A stretch of 64,000 bases of DNA from Pythium myriotylum (lineage: Eukaryota; Oomycota; Peronosporomycetes; Pythiales; Pythiaceae), in NCBI GenBank assembly GCA_023091665.1, contig JALJCQ010000013.1:3720001-3784000 (forward strand), read 5' to 3'. The position numbers and the translations under genes were made by a program. The notes beneath the pieces are model-generated. The model worked only from the letters and a program-made list of their open reading frames with translations. It was not told the origin of the DNA and searched no databases. Below, in pieces: positions 31,501 to 40,723 of the stretch (position 1 is its first letter; every line of letters starts with the position of its first letter).

Positions 31501-32348
31501 TGGAGAATGCACGAGCCCTTGTTGCCGCGGATGGCAAAGTAGCGCAGGATCTGCGATGAAAAGTTGGCCGTGTCCTCGCTGTAGAGCCCGACGACCTCGG
31601 AGCCGTTGAGCGTCGGCGCAACGGGCGACGACGAGGACGACGCCGGCGACGCGCTCTGCTCGCTCGTGCGCGCCGACGTGGGCGTGGGCGGCTGCGCGTC
31701 GACGTCCGGGAGGCTGTGGCGGTCGTCCTCGTCGTCCTCGTGCTCCTGCGAGGTCTGTCGCTCGGCCACGCTGCGCTCGAGCGACTGCGCGCCGTGGTGC
31801 TCGATGGCCTGGACCTCGACCTGGATGAGCTCGACGAGCTCGGCGACCGCGGCGTCTTCCTGGCTCGTGGGCAGCGCGACGCTCGCAGCCGAGGCCGTCG
31901 TGCTCGCGGTCTGCGCGCGGGCTTCCTTGAGCATGGCGCCAAAGACCGCGTCCCAGAACTCTTGGCACTTGTGGTCGCCGTCGGGACACGCCGGCGTGTT
32001 GTTCATGGCGCCGCCGACCACGAGGAACGAGGTGGCGAGGTGGCGCGTGTGGCGCGGCAGCGTCGGGTCGAGCGCGATGCGGATGAACTCGTGCACTTTG
32101 GGCCTCGCAAAGAGGATCATGCGCAGCTTGGCGGTCATGCGCTTGAAGAGCAGGTCGAGCATGTCCATCGTGAAGCTCTCGTTGAGCAGCTCGGCGAGCG
32201 CGTAGCGGTCCTCCATCATGACGCCGTCGACGAAGAGCTCAATGTTGCGGCGCAGCGTCTCGGCGTCGCGCTTGGAAGGCTCTTTCTTCTCGAGTGGCGG
32301 CTCCATGGCCGCGTGCACGGCGTCGGCGAGCTCGGCCATGTCGGGCAT
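28545..32348 (-). CDS. Large protein with PH domain and degenerate FYVE-type zinc finger
   Basis: 1267 residues, single exon, start MPDMAELADAV. The N-terminal ~430 residues are helical; the stretch from ILRYFAIRGNKGSCILQYLA to LLLHLIYADHSD has the look of SAPS/PP6-regulatory-subunit repeats, but I hold that only loosely. A PH-like module lies around residues 540-650 (KKLRNDLQQCQLS .. WITLLQQVIDG) and a clearer PH domain around 985-1110 (GYMFKERQGGAKWQKVLLVY .. DQWKDVLSQ). A zinc finger follows with Cys pairs CQDASC, HACKRC, CSKC and CRAC. It resembles FYVE but reads RRPHACKRC instead of the R+HHC+xCG signature and lacks a WxxD, so PI3P binding is doubtful. Probably a membrane-trafficking or phosphatase-scaffold protein. 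It is transcribed divergently from RP2. Confidence 0.78.
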   Translation of the reverse strand: MPDMAELADAVHAAMEPPLEKKEPSKRDAETLRRNIELFVDGVMMEDRYALAELLNESFTMDMLDLLFKRMTAKLRMILFARPKVHEFIRIALDPTLPRHTRHLATSFLVVGGAMNNTPACPDGDHKCQEFWDAVFGAMLKEARAQTASTTASAASVALPTSQEDAAVAELVELIQVEVQAIEHHGAQSLERSVAERQTSQEHEDDEDDRHSLPDVDAQPPTPTSARTSEQSASPASSSSSPVAPTLNGSEVVGLYSEDTANFSSQILRYFAIRGNKGSCILQYLAKQPPLVDMLLANIGHDDTRTLLLHLIYADHSDVSIAAIFESRIIDLLIERLVSFGPPRNAFERDRVENSFLLLREIIHAPYLTGRGVAISAKTIPIDKVTGQDEYVSICGASREMANSSLRKYTSRKVRHVVHLFMQQNQIRIEQLFTQMIQELTFWSSPVARERERRNSLANLESLESLSLVGMGHPRPVCTATLTHLFELTETVDFSEEHTKKAGPNAAAATTVGIDCLNFMCSTHLVRTGTLVHKKKLRNDLQQCQLSVNCMMGLRITSIREDQLKTPTALDAGFVHNKGNQVHITLDEIDRVASSDWHKHGFVVTVKKRANFDHEMGIPSSGDQVTTTEEYFAAPSEEEKNNWITLLQQVIDGDLTALEIFCSDDWRSNVREYRRLRECLITSMELKGHEIMVFLKQVIILNERKASGFHMWTIVKFLNAVLSNESKRLDQMFVSSKLLRVLIVCYEKYPMMNLLLGEITKMMIFCFGDFKNKRSRRCPIIGILLLSESPEAKLLPLLTKAFVGTDGGKTSEFAGTDTLSELKLLMESIMLCYKNPKSRSQERVQQTLRDDPAWQTLIQAVEQECTANPSRRITSVPAPPTTTSTTGKKNSTPMSPVDAAIAAAPTQPAFQEDIINQITRPCYFSAHGLGSSFLLGDGCAFGYMFKERQGGAKWQKVLLVYEYVSYKLWYFYPSEVDEAHHIQWKWIVPVSVRTRYTHGHDETHSSVGHHGLYVTAYDHHNEGGSLIHHDTPAGTRELHFSVTKLEDRDQWKDVLSQAAKQIQQLAKDYVAMKARLKKPDKKSITHCQDASCGQAFKLLRRPHACKRCAKWFCSKCSADKLPIPEFGLLHPVRHCRACFAAAGGLEATKEPTKLFGTSNRPSSKKNLGLLDDVGAITNHELYELAHGMVSPRSLLQMRRRLTRLDSIDSPTSGFRVDEIDGELTVSATKPKQFFGDDYREAEPNELSPYGSPPPASYLLASKEDTRG

Positions 32349-32996
32349 GGTGAGAAAGGCAACCGGTCAACTGATTCCTGTGGGGAGCTACGCCAACACG
32401 CCAACGTTGGTCAGTTGGCGGGGGGGGAGAGAGAGGAGAGATCGGTTCCCACGGGGGGGGGACGAGGAGCGGAGAACGAGAACAAATGGCGAGCGGAGAT
32501 TGTTCTCCGCTGGCGGACGCGAGTGGAACGGTTCCGCTCTGCTTGCGAATGGCTGGTCAGGTGCGCAAGAAGGGGGGAACGGCTTTCTTCAAGCGGAACG
32601 GTTCCAGAGAGCGGTTCCTTTTTGGTTCCCGCTCCTCCTCTGGCGCAGGTGTCAGCGCCGACTGGGACACGGCGACAGAATGGCGCCAACACACCCACTT
32701 CCGCCTGCGAAATCTGATCCCCGGCTCATCTACGGCGCAAAGACAAGGCCGACTCCCCCAACGCGACAGAGAACCAGAACTCCAGAAACGCATACCCTCC
32801 CATCTCCTCGTCACATGGACCGACCCACACCACACACCTTTTTGTTCCGCAGGTCGCCGCACCTGCACCCACAAACCTCTCAAATCCAATACCCGGTCCA
32901 ACTCCCCCCATCTGTCCGCACAGAGTATACGATGTGGTCCACCCCATCCCCACCTCAGGGACCCCACTTCAACATTGAGCTCCTCACGAGCTCACC
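32349..32996. promoter_or_regulatory. Divergent promoter region with several palindromic motifs
   Basis: The 648 bp between two divergent start codons. It contains CCAACGTTGG at 32401-32410, GGAGAAC at 32471-32477, GTTCTCC at 32502-32508 (together part of GCGGAGATTGTTCTCCGC) and two copies of GGAACGGTTCC at 32525-32535 and 32595-32605. Motif density is higher than in other gaps of the window. Confidence 0.5.
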
Positions 32997-34312
32997 ATGG
33001 GCAACCTCTGCCACGCCGGCGCCGTGCCGTCTCCTGCTCCTCCGGCTCGCCGCGCGCTCTCGTTCGGCCGCGACGCGACGCTCAAGCGCGAGGACTTCGT
33101 CTTCGCCGACGCGCGCGGGCCCTCGAGCCTGCTCAAGCTGCCCGGCAGCGTCAACGGCCAGCAGTTTCTGCTCGAGCGCTGCGTCGACTGCGACGTCTTC
33201 CTGCTCGACCACTGCGCGGCCGTGCAGATCGACGACTGCGTCGGCTGCCGCATCGTCGTCGGGCCCTGCGAGTCGTCGCTCTTCCTGCGCAACTGCAGAG
33301 ACTGCGTCGTCGTCTGCGCCGTGCAGCAGCTGCGCACGCGCGACTGCGACCGCGTCGACGTCATGCTCTTCAGCGCCACCGAGCCCGTGGTCGAGCTCTC
33401 GACCGAGATGCGCTTCGCCTGCTTCCCGCTCGCCTACTTTTCGCTGCAGCAGCAGTTCGACAAGGCCGGCTTCTCGGTCTGGAACAACCGCTGGAGCGAG
33501 GTAGAGAGAGACCCACTGAAGGCTAACGTGAGGATGCTGTCGGTCGCTGATGCTTGCGTGGGTAGATTTACAACTTTACTCCCGACCACGGGACCTGGAA
33601 GCTGCTCCCGTCGAGCTGCCATGCGTCGCCGCTCGAAGAGGCCGTGGAGAGACAGCAGGACGGCGGACTGGCGTTGTGGAGGCTGCCGTCGTGGACCGCC
33701 GAGGAAGTTGGGCTCACCATCGACGCCAAGCAACTCGTTGTGCCATTGACGAGCGGACTGCCATTGAGAAACGAAGGAGAGAAACGAGTCGTGGTCGTGT
33801 TTCCTGCGGTAACATGTTGGCTTTTCGGGTTTGTAGTGTGGTTCAAAGATACTCAAATTGTTTTTGGTGTCACAGCCGCTCAACCCGTTCATGGTCGAGT
33901 TCGCGCATGCAGTCACAAACCACACAGAATACTCCGATGAGATTCCCGTGCTGCTCATCCGAACGCGTCAGATGAAACTGAGTGCCGTTCAGGCCAAAGC
34001 GTTGTTTTCGAAGAACAATCAGGCCGCACAAGTCGTAGTTCTTCACCTCTGCATACGTGCTGGAACACTGAATACCTGTGGTGTACCATGTAGAAAGCGA
34101 CTGCAGCTGCAAAGGACACGACCGGCTCAGTGATCATGGAGTTTCAAGGCTCCTACAGTGAGAACCGTGTTGGTGCGCTGGTGGAGACCGCAAGGTTCGC
34201 CCACGATCCTATCTCCTGTAACTTTGTCGTGTTTTCTGATCCACAATGCCGGTTTGTGGTGGACATTCGAGACGAATTTGCTGCATTTATTGATTGGCTC
34301 CCTCTACCGTAG
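32997..34312 (+). CDS. RP2: RP2/TBCC-domain protein (ARL3 GTPase-activating protein)
   Basis: Exons 32997-33500, 33566-33808, 33876-34031 and 34094-34312 encode 373 residues, close to human RP2. The N-terminus MGNLCHAG suits myristoylation at Gly2 with a nearby Cys. The TBCC/beta-helix domain has Cys/Asp-rich turns (LLERCVDCDVFLLDHC) and the signature VQQLRTRDCDRV; Arg113 aligns with the RP2 arginine finger that stimulates ARL3 GTP hydrolysis. CFPLAYFSLQQQF and IYNFTPDHGTW continue the family pattern. The second half (VVVVFPAPLNPFMVEF .. MKLSAVQAKALF .. FVVDIRDEFAAFI) corresponds to the NDK-like domain. The third intron uses a weak donor (CAA|gtcgta). RP2 acts in trafficking of lipidated proteins to cilia, so it fits a zoospore-forming organism. 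Confidence 0.87.
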
Positions 34313-35707
34313 GCGAGTCTGCGATCTTGTGTTCGTGGAATGGAAAGAAACGATTTAAAGCCTCTCAACCGAGTGATATCGTTGTCGTGGATACGGTATG
34401 GCGATACGGATACTCGCCACGGGGCATTACGAACGAGGATTTCAATCAAACCGTTGGTGGTTTGGGCTCACTCAGTCGGCCTTCCGCCGGGGCCAACTTG
34501 AGGGTGCTCAGATTAAGGCTTGAGTAAATTTAAAGACTCGCTCTGAATTCGTGACCCCATCAATCTCGAGTAGGAGGCGCTGTCTTGTCGGGCACAATTC
34601 ATGCAACACTCGTTGGATGAGCTGGATCGTTTTTCTTGGCTTGTGAAATCGAGATAGCTCGCGCTTTGATACGTTCATAGAGCACCAGTTGCCCCATTCG
34701 TGTCGAGGCGCTTCTCCACCATTTGCTGCTGGGTTTCTTACGAGGATTTCAAGATGGGTACCTGGCGTTCTCGGACGATCTTTCGTTTTCCGAGGAGGAA
34801 CGGCCAGCTGGATGGACTATCGGAGAAGAGGGAGCAGGGGCGCTGAAAACAAAGGTTGAAGGTAGCTTGAAGTCTTCAACTTCTATACATCGCCTACCAT
34901 CACACCAACTCGAACACAAATTCTCCGTATTTGCAGGGGTAGCAAAATACCACGACATTCTCTTGACAGCCTTTGTTGTCGGACTCACTGAATCCGACGT
35001 ACGCTCGACCGGAGTGATGAAGCACAGCTTGACTTTGCGCACGGTCATCTCAAATGACCGATATTCGATTGCAGGATTGAGGCTATGAAGAAATCGAATC
35101 ATCCCATCTCGTTTGAAGGAGCATTTCTTGACTTGCGTGGTCTGAATGAATTCTACGCTTCCGCGTTTATGATTTACTGCGACTGCCTCGTATCCACCTT
35201 CATTCCACGCTCGAGGGATCAATGGTTCGCGGGTTGAGTGCACAAAACTGGCCCTTCGAGGGTAGCAAGCCGCAACAAAGTGGGAGGCTGCCATCGCGAG
35301 GAATGCATTCTTCCGCTCAATACTAGAAGTGATAAACGTGGTGAGATGAGCTACGATGAACCCAAGATGTCCCCCTGGCGGCTTTACCCGCCATCGCCAT
35401 CACGACGAATTGACCGATCGACGTCGCACGTGTTGACAGCCCGACCTTCCGGTCTTCACGACGCACGAAAAACACCCAACTCCAGACATTCCTCGCCCCA
35501 CGCAAGCGAACGCACTATAACAAACCTACGACGTCTTCACGACGTCCGAGGCCGTCTCCTTTCAACCCCACGAATCTTTCCGTCGGACCATCTCGAGCTC
35601 AAGTTGCCTTTGTGACAACCACGTACCTACCAGTTTTTAACTGCCACGTACGCAGTTGTCCACTCTCAAGTCTCACCTTGTCGGACGTGACGCCGACCAA
35701 GCCGCCC
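34313..35707. other. 1.4-kb intergenic region, less GC-rich than flanks
   Basis: Lies between RP2 and the PUF60-like gene. No recognised gene; one minus-strand open frame (34749-35294) is listed separately with low confidence. The stretch is visibly less GC-rich than the surrounding genes, and no terminal repeats were found. Confidence 0.45.
34749..35294 (-). CDS. Unrecognised 181-residue open frame
   Basis: A true ATG at 35294 (MAASHFVAACYPRR) opens a frame ending YPS-stop. It has mixed composition with six Cys (for example CYPRR, KKCSF, SSWCDGRRC) and a Ser/Pro-rich C-terminus, without signal peptide, membrane helix or known motif. Splice sites and a core promoter are not evident. It may be a lineage-specific gene, a degenerate mobile-element fragment, or chance. 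I do not recognise it. Confidence 0.2.
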   Translation of the reverse strand: MAASHFVAACYPRRASFVHSTREPLIPRAWNEGGYEAVAVNHKRGSVEFIQTTQVKKCSFKRDGMIRFLHSLNPAIEYRSFEMTVRKVKLCFITPVERTSDSVSPTTKAVKRMSWYFATPANTENLCSSWCDGRRCIEVEDFKLPSTFVFSAPAPSSPIVHPAGRSSSENERSSENARYPS

Positions 35708-37652
35708 ATGCCGTCGCCGCCCAAGCGCCGCGTCGCGGACGCCGCGGAGCGCGCCACGAAGCGCGCGCGGCGCTCGCGATGGACGAGCAGCGAGAGCGAC
35801 GACGACGCGCGTTCGAACGAGCCGTCGCTCGGCTCGCCACCGTCCGTGAAAGGTGAGGATCCGGCGAGGAGATCCAATGGGTACAACTGGTCTCTTCACG
35901 CAGTGCTCTTCGTCCACGTAGGCGCACTGAGCGAGGTCGTCAAGCGGCTCTCGAGCGTCGTCAAGGAGAAGGCGGCCAGTGTGAGTGACGTGGACAATGG
36001 TAGTGGACGCCCAGTGGGTGGCGGTGATAGGAACGCGAGGGTCTCCTGACGACGTTGTGGCTCTTGTGTTGTGCTCGCTGTGGTGTCTTGTGCCTCTCTG
36101 CTCGTGTCTGCGTGTAGTGTTCACTCGTGACCTTCTGCCTGCACTAGGGATCGCCTGCAGAAGCGGCGGCCGCGCGAGCTCGCGCGCTCGCCCAGGCGAG
36201 TCTCATCGCCATGGGCGTGCCCGTGGGCCAGATCTCGCCCACAGAGCTCGCCAAGCGCGTCTACGTCGGGAACCTCTACTACGATCTCAAGGAAGACGCG
36301 ATCCGCAGCTTCTTCGGACCGTTCGGCACGATCCGGTCGATCGATCTGTCGATGGAGCCAGGGTGAGACTCGGTCGCGACTTGACGCTGTTTCATCAATC
36401 CAGGAAACTCAGCATGTGTGTGATTAATGGCGATCCGCTAGGTTGACTCGTTCGAAAGGCTTCTGCTTTATCGAGTACGAAGGTGAGCTCTTCTTGTGTC
36501 GAGACGAGATTAGAAATCCGCTCTGACAAGTAGCCACGGGCTGGTAGATGTTCTCGCCGCCGAGAGCGCTGTCCAAGTTCTCAACGGAGCCGTGCTCTCC
36601 AACCGTTCACTCAAGGTACGCGCATGTCTGTGGAGCTGTATGGTGAAAACGTGGTCAGCTCAGAGCTTGTGACTTCGCAGGTTGGTCGACCCCATCGAGG
36701 CAACTCGTCCGACCCGAACTCTGCGCAGAACATTGGCAAGGAGGCCATCAAAAAGTGAGTCGTCGCTCTTTTCGCTGTGGAATCTAAGACGGCTGACTGA
36801 GCTCTGCTTGATTGCGCTTCAGTGTCCCGACAAAGTGCATTTACGTTGGCAACGTCCGCAACGAGCTTAGCAGCCACCACCTCCAGGTACAACGCGTCGA
36901 TTTTTGGACTCGCGACTTAAAGCAACTGGAGTGACCTGGGCCAATGCCGTATTCAGAGCATCTTTTCCCCGTTCGGCGAAGTTCGAGCGTGCGTGATGAC
37001 GGCCGTCTCAGCTGTCGAGCCCACGATGGTGCATGCTGTTGTCCACTATACAAAATAGCTACGTTTCATTGGTGGACTAACGCTCGTTGTTCATTTCCAG
37101 CATCGTGGTTACGGCTTTCTCGAGTTCGCTGACGAGAGTTCGGCGACCACTGCCATCCAGCACATGAACAACTTTGAACTCGCCGGCCAAAGGCTCAAAG
37201 TGGGCAAGGCCAGCCCCTCTGCAGTGCTCATCAACCTCGCAATCAGTCAGAACAAGGCCATCGCTAGCACAACCCCGTCCATTATGCAAGTGGGGCTGCC
37301 AAGCATGGCGCCTGCGATCGTAGAAGACCCGGACGTTGACGGCGTCGAGTTCCCCACAGCAGCAGAGAAGCGGTGTTTGTGTCTTTTGAATATGGTCAAG
37401 AAGGGCGAAGTGGACGACGAGCTGCAGCAGGAAGTGAGCGACGAGTGCGGGCGCTTCGGCGCCGTCGCGAGCGTCGAAGTCCACGAGCTGGACGACCACG
37501 TGCGCGTGTTTGTGGTGTTTTCCACGCACGAGGGCGCGGTTGCTGCCCAGACAGCCATGCACGGGCGCTTTTTCGGCGGGAACCAAGTGCGTGCGATGTT
37601 CTACCCACTGTCCGAGCTGCTCGGCCGGCGGTATCGCAGTTCCTTCCTATGA
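35708..37652 (+). CDS. PUF60: PUF60-like splicing factor (two RRMs plus UHM), nine exons
   Basis: Exons 35708-35852, 35922-35980, 36148-36362, 36442-36482, 36548-36615, 36681-36754, 36823-36886, 36957-37028 and 37101-37652 keep one frame of 429 residues. An arginine-rich start ([19 protein letters not shown]) is followed by a helical Ala/Arg segment, RRM1 ([12 protein letters not shown] with RNP1 [10 protein letters not shown]), RRM2 ([12 protein letters not shown] with RNP1 [10 protein letters not shown]) and a C-terminal U2AF-homology motif (CLCLLNMV .. [17 protein letters not shown] .. [13 protein letters not shown]). That order is diagnostic of PUF60, which binds poly-U tracts and helps U2AF and SF3b select 3' splice sites. 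Its introns are among the shortest here. It is convergent with the Yippee gene 60 bp away. Confidence 0.88.
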
Positions 37653-37712
37653 AGCCGCTTCTTTCTACTGTCGTAAATATGTATATATATGTTATCCTTC
37701 CACCTTGCTCGC

Positions 37713-38174
37713 TCACTCGTAGCGCAGTGTTCTCGCGAGCTCGAGCACGTACTTGCCGATCTTGTACTTTTCCTGCGGCTCCTGGGCCTCTTCCTACCAG
37801 CACCACCGACAAATCTCAGTTCTCCATTCTTTCTCAGATCCAAGACAGACAGACGCACGTATTTCCAGCCGAGCTGGCTCCAGCACGTGTTGCAGTAGAC
37901 GTCCACGACGACGTGGAGCCCCGTCATGAGCTTGCGCTCCTCGGGCGGGCCCGTCGTGACGTTGACGACCGAGTCGAAGAGGTACGCCTTGCCGGTCTTG
38001 CCTTGGAAGTTCTGCGGCGCGTCTCGTCAGCTGGGCGGCGCGCTCCCCCATGGCGCCAAACGCGAGACGCCGCACCTTGGAGATGATGTCCTCGGCCGTC
38101 GTGAGGTGGGTCTTGCACTCGCGGCAGCTGAAGACCTTGGCGCTGTCGAGGTAGATCTTGAAGACGCGCCCCAT
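37713..38174 (-). CDS. Yippee-like zinc-binding protein
   Basis: Exons 38076-38174, 37859-38011 and 37713-37793 encode 110 residues, matching YPEL proteins. The sequence runs [20 protein letters not shown] .. ISK, then [36 protein letters not shown] and a final [18 protein letters not shown]. The paired CREC and CNTC knuckles bind one zinc in the Yippee fold (related to the cereblon and Mis18 folds). Human YPEL5 belongs to the CTLH/GID ubiquitin-ligase complex; whether this copy does cannot be told from sequence. It shares a 326-bp divergent upstream region with the cyclin gene. Confidence 0.92.
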
Positions 38175-38500
38175 GGCCGCCCGACGCCTTTCTCTCTCTT
38201 GAAAGGATTTGATTGTTGGCTTCCTTAACGACCGAGGAGCTCCGGTTCGTATCCGATCGATCCCGTGGTTCGTATCGGTTCGTACCCACCGTATGGCCTT
38301 TTTTGAAAAGCCTGTGGTGGGCAGACATCTGGCGCCATCCGGTTCGGACTTGGTTTCAGTATACTCGTTCGAATTTCAAAACCCCCTATCACGACGTCGC
38401 CCCTCCTCATTTCCGCTTTACCTCCCTTGCCTATCATCTCCAGGTCATCCCTTTTTGCATTTTCGCTCGCAAAATCCCATTTCCGCTTCAAGCCCCCCCA
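38175..38500. promoter_or_regulatory. Divergent promoter between Yippee and cyclin genes
   Basis: A 326-bp shared upstream region. A possible initiator TCATTTCCGCTTTACC on the plus strand at 38407-38422 lies about 95 bp before the cyclin ATG. No other motif is clear. Confidence 0.35.
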
Positions 38501-40280
38501 ATGGACGCCGCCGCCTTCTCGCGTCCTCGCGCCCCGCTCGCCAGCGCGCGCGCGCCGCTCAAGCCCAGCGAGCCGCGCAAGCGCAAGCGCGGGGCGCTCC
38601 AGGACATCAGCAACAGCAGCCACGCGCGCAGCACGGCCGCCAGCGCCGCGCACGCCGTCAACAAGCCCGCGACCAAGCGACCGAGCGTCGCCAATGTGCG
38701 CGCGCGATCGGCGGCGCCCAAGGGCCCCGTGGGCGCGGCCTCGATGGGCGCCAAGCGCCGCCGCGAGAACCCCAACGCCAACAACGAGGACGGCAAGGTG
38801 CAGTCGCGACTGGTCTCGTTCCAGGCCGTGACGACCAAGAAAGAGACCAAGAAGGACGAGGAACGCGTCGACGCGGAACAGGCAGGCAAGAGCGATGGCA
38901 AGGAGAAAGAAGAGCCCCTCGAGATGGAGTGTCTCGAGACGCTCAAGGCCGAGACGACCGAGCCCGAGCCGACGCCGACGGCGCCGCCGGTTACGACGAC
39001 GCGAGACGAGAGTAAACAGGAACTAGCGCCGACCAAGACAGAGACGCAGCCAAAGAACAGAGAGCCTGTACCGCCGTACGAGCCACGGCCGTACGCGTTC
39101 AAGTTTGACCACAGAGGTGAGTCGAGGCTTGGTGGGGAGGATTCGAACGGACGATGGGTGACTGAGTCAGGCTCTCTTTTGCAACAGACTCGGGTTTCGA
39201 TGAAGACACGTACAAATCGCAGATCAATGACATTGACGAGCCGTTCCTAAACTCGGCGACGTACTGTGTCAAGATCGCGCGCGACATTGACCGCTTCCAC
39301 CGCCAGCACGAGATGAAGTACCACCCGGAGCCGGATTACATCGGCAATGTCCAAGTCGACATCAACGAGAAAATGCGCACGATCCTCGTCGACTGGCTCG
39401 TCGAGGTCGGAGAAGAGTACGAGCTCGACTCGCAGACGTTCCACAAGACCGTGAACCTCGTCGATCGCTGTCTCACCAAATTCAAGATCAACCGTAAGCA
39501 GTTCCAATTGTTAGGCTGTGCGTGCATGATGATTGCCGCCAAGTTTGAAGAGGTCTACGGACCCAACGTCGACGAGTTTGTCTACATCTCGGACCAGACG
39601 TACACATCCGAAGAGGTTCGTTTCGCGAAAGTGCCTTCAGGTTCTTCTCGATAGCAGGACTGACGGGTTGCTGCTCTTGCAGATGCTTGAAATGGAGTCA
39701 AAAGTTCTTCAGGCTCTTGAGTATCGTATAGCTTCGACTACGTGCCACGGCTTTTTGCCGCGCTTCATGCGTGCTGGATGTACGAACGACAAGCAAAAGT
39801 TTCTTGTCCAGGTATGAGAACTGCACACGAGAAAGACCCTCGGTCGATGTTGGAGAAGTCTGATGGTGTCATTGTCCGCTCTAGTATCTGTGCGATTTCG
39901 CCATTCTCTACTATCACATGCTTCAGTACCGCCCGTCAATGCTCGCCGCGTCGGCTGTGTATTTATCTCGTCTCATGACCAAAGAAGAGCAGCCGTGGAC
40001 GCCAACGCTGCACCATTTCACTCAGTTCAACGCCTGGGAGTTGAAAGACTGCGTGATGGATCTCTTCCGTCTCCACCGCGCCGAGAACGAGATCGTCGAG
40101 AACCAGCGCGACAAGGCCAAGGCTGTGAGTGAAAAGTACGTCGCCGACAAGTTTCTCAGCGTCAGTACGATGTCACCCGTGGACGAGGCGCTGCTCGAGC
40201 AGTCGTTCCTCGCGTACGAGATGCCCAAGCACATGCGTCGGAAACAGCAAGCGACCGAAACCAGTAGCGGGAGCGAGTAG
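38501..40280 (+). CDS. Mitotic cyclin (A/B type) with destruction box
   Basis: Exons 38501-39116, 39188-39615, 39683-39811 and 39885-40280 encode 522 residues. The basic, disordered N-terminus contains RGALQDISN (residues 30-38), a match to the RxxLxxxxN destruction box recognised by the anaphase-promoting complex. A long Lys/Glu/Pro-rich linker leads to the cyclin box: MRTILVDWLVEVGEEYEL, LVDRCLTKFKI, LLGCACMMIAAKFEEVYGP and, across an intron, a second fold with AILYYHMLQYRPSMLAASAV. The MRTILVDWLVEV helix is the CDK-binding signature. Features are shared between A and B types, so I do not assign one. Expected role: activating a CDK for mitotic entry, with proteolysis at anaphase. Confidence 0.92.
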
Positions 40281-40723
40281 CCGACGCGTCTGATTTTTTT
40301 TTTCCCAACGAAAGAATCCCCCACTAGTGCCATTAGTAGAGACCGTACGAAACCATAAGCAACCAAAAGAGCAAGCCATGCGTGAACAATTGCGAGCCGC
40401 GAGCAGGACATGTTGCCCCGAGGATATGGCTACACCTCTATGATTTGATATCTATAGAAAGTGAGTGCATGGATTCAAAACGTACAGTTGGAACCAATAA
40501 ATTAGACCTGTGGAAATGCATACTTAGACTTCAACCATTGGTCAAAATGAAATGTATGTGCGATTCCATTGGCTGAAAAGCGAACTAGGTTCAACTCAGG
40601 TGGCCGCCGAGCGAAGGAAACGGTTGCTGCCATCCCCACGTGACACCGATCCCAACGTTGGCGTCTTCCCAACGGACCTCGTGAAGAGCTACGCCAACGC
40701 ATCTTCTCTCTCTTCCTCCCACC
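40281..40723. other. Intergenic region upstream of the tetraspanin-like gene
   Basis: No gene seen. The palindrome CCAACGTTGG lies at 40652-40661, about 65 bp before the next start codon, followed by a CT-rich leader. Confidence 0.45.
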
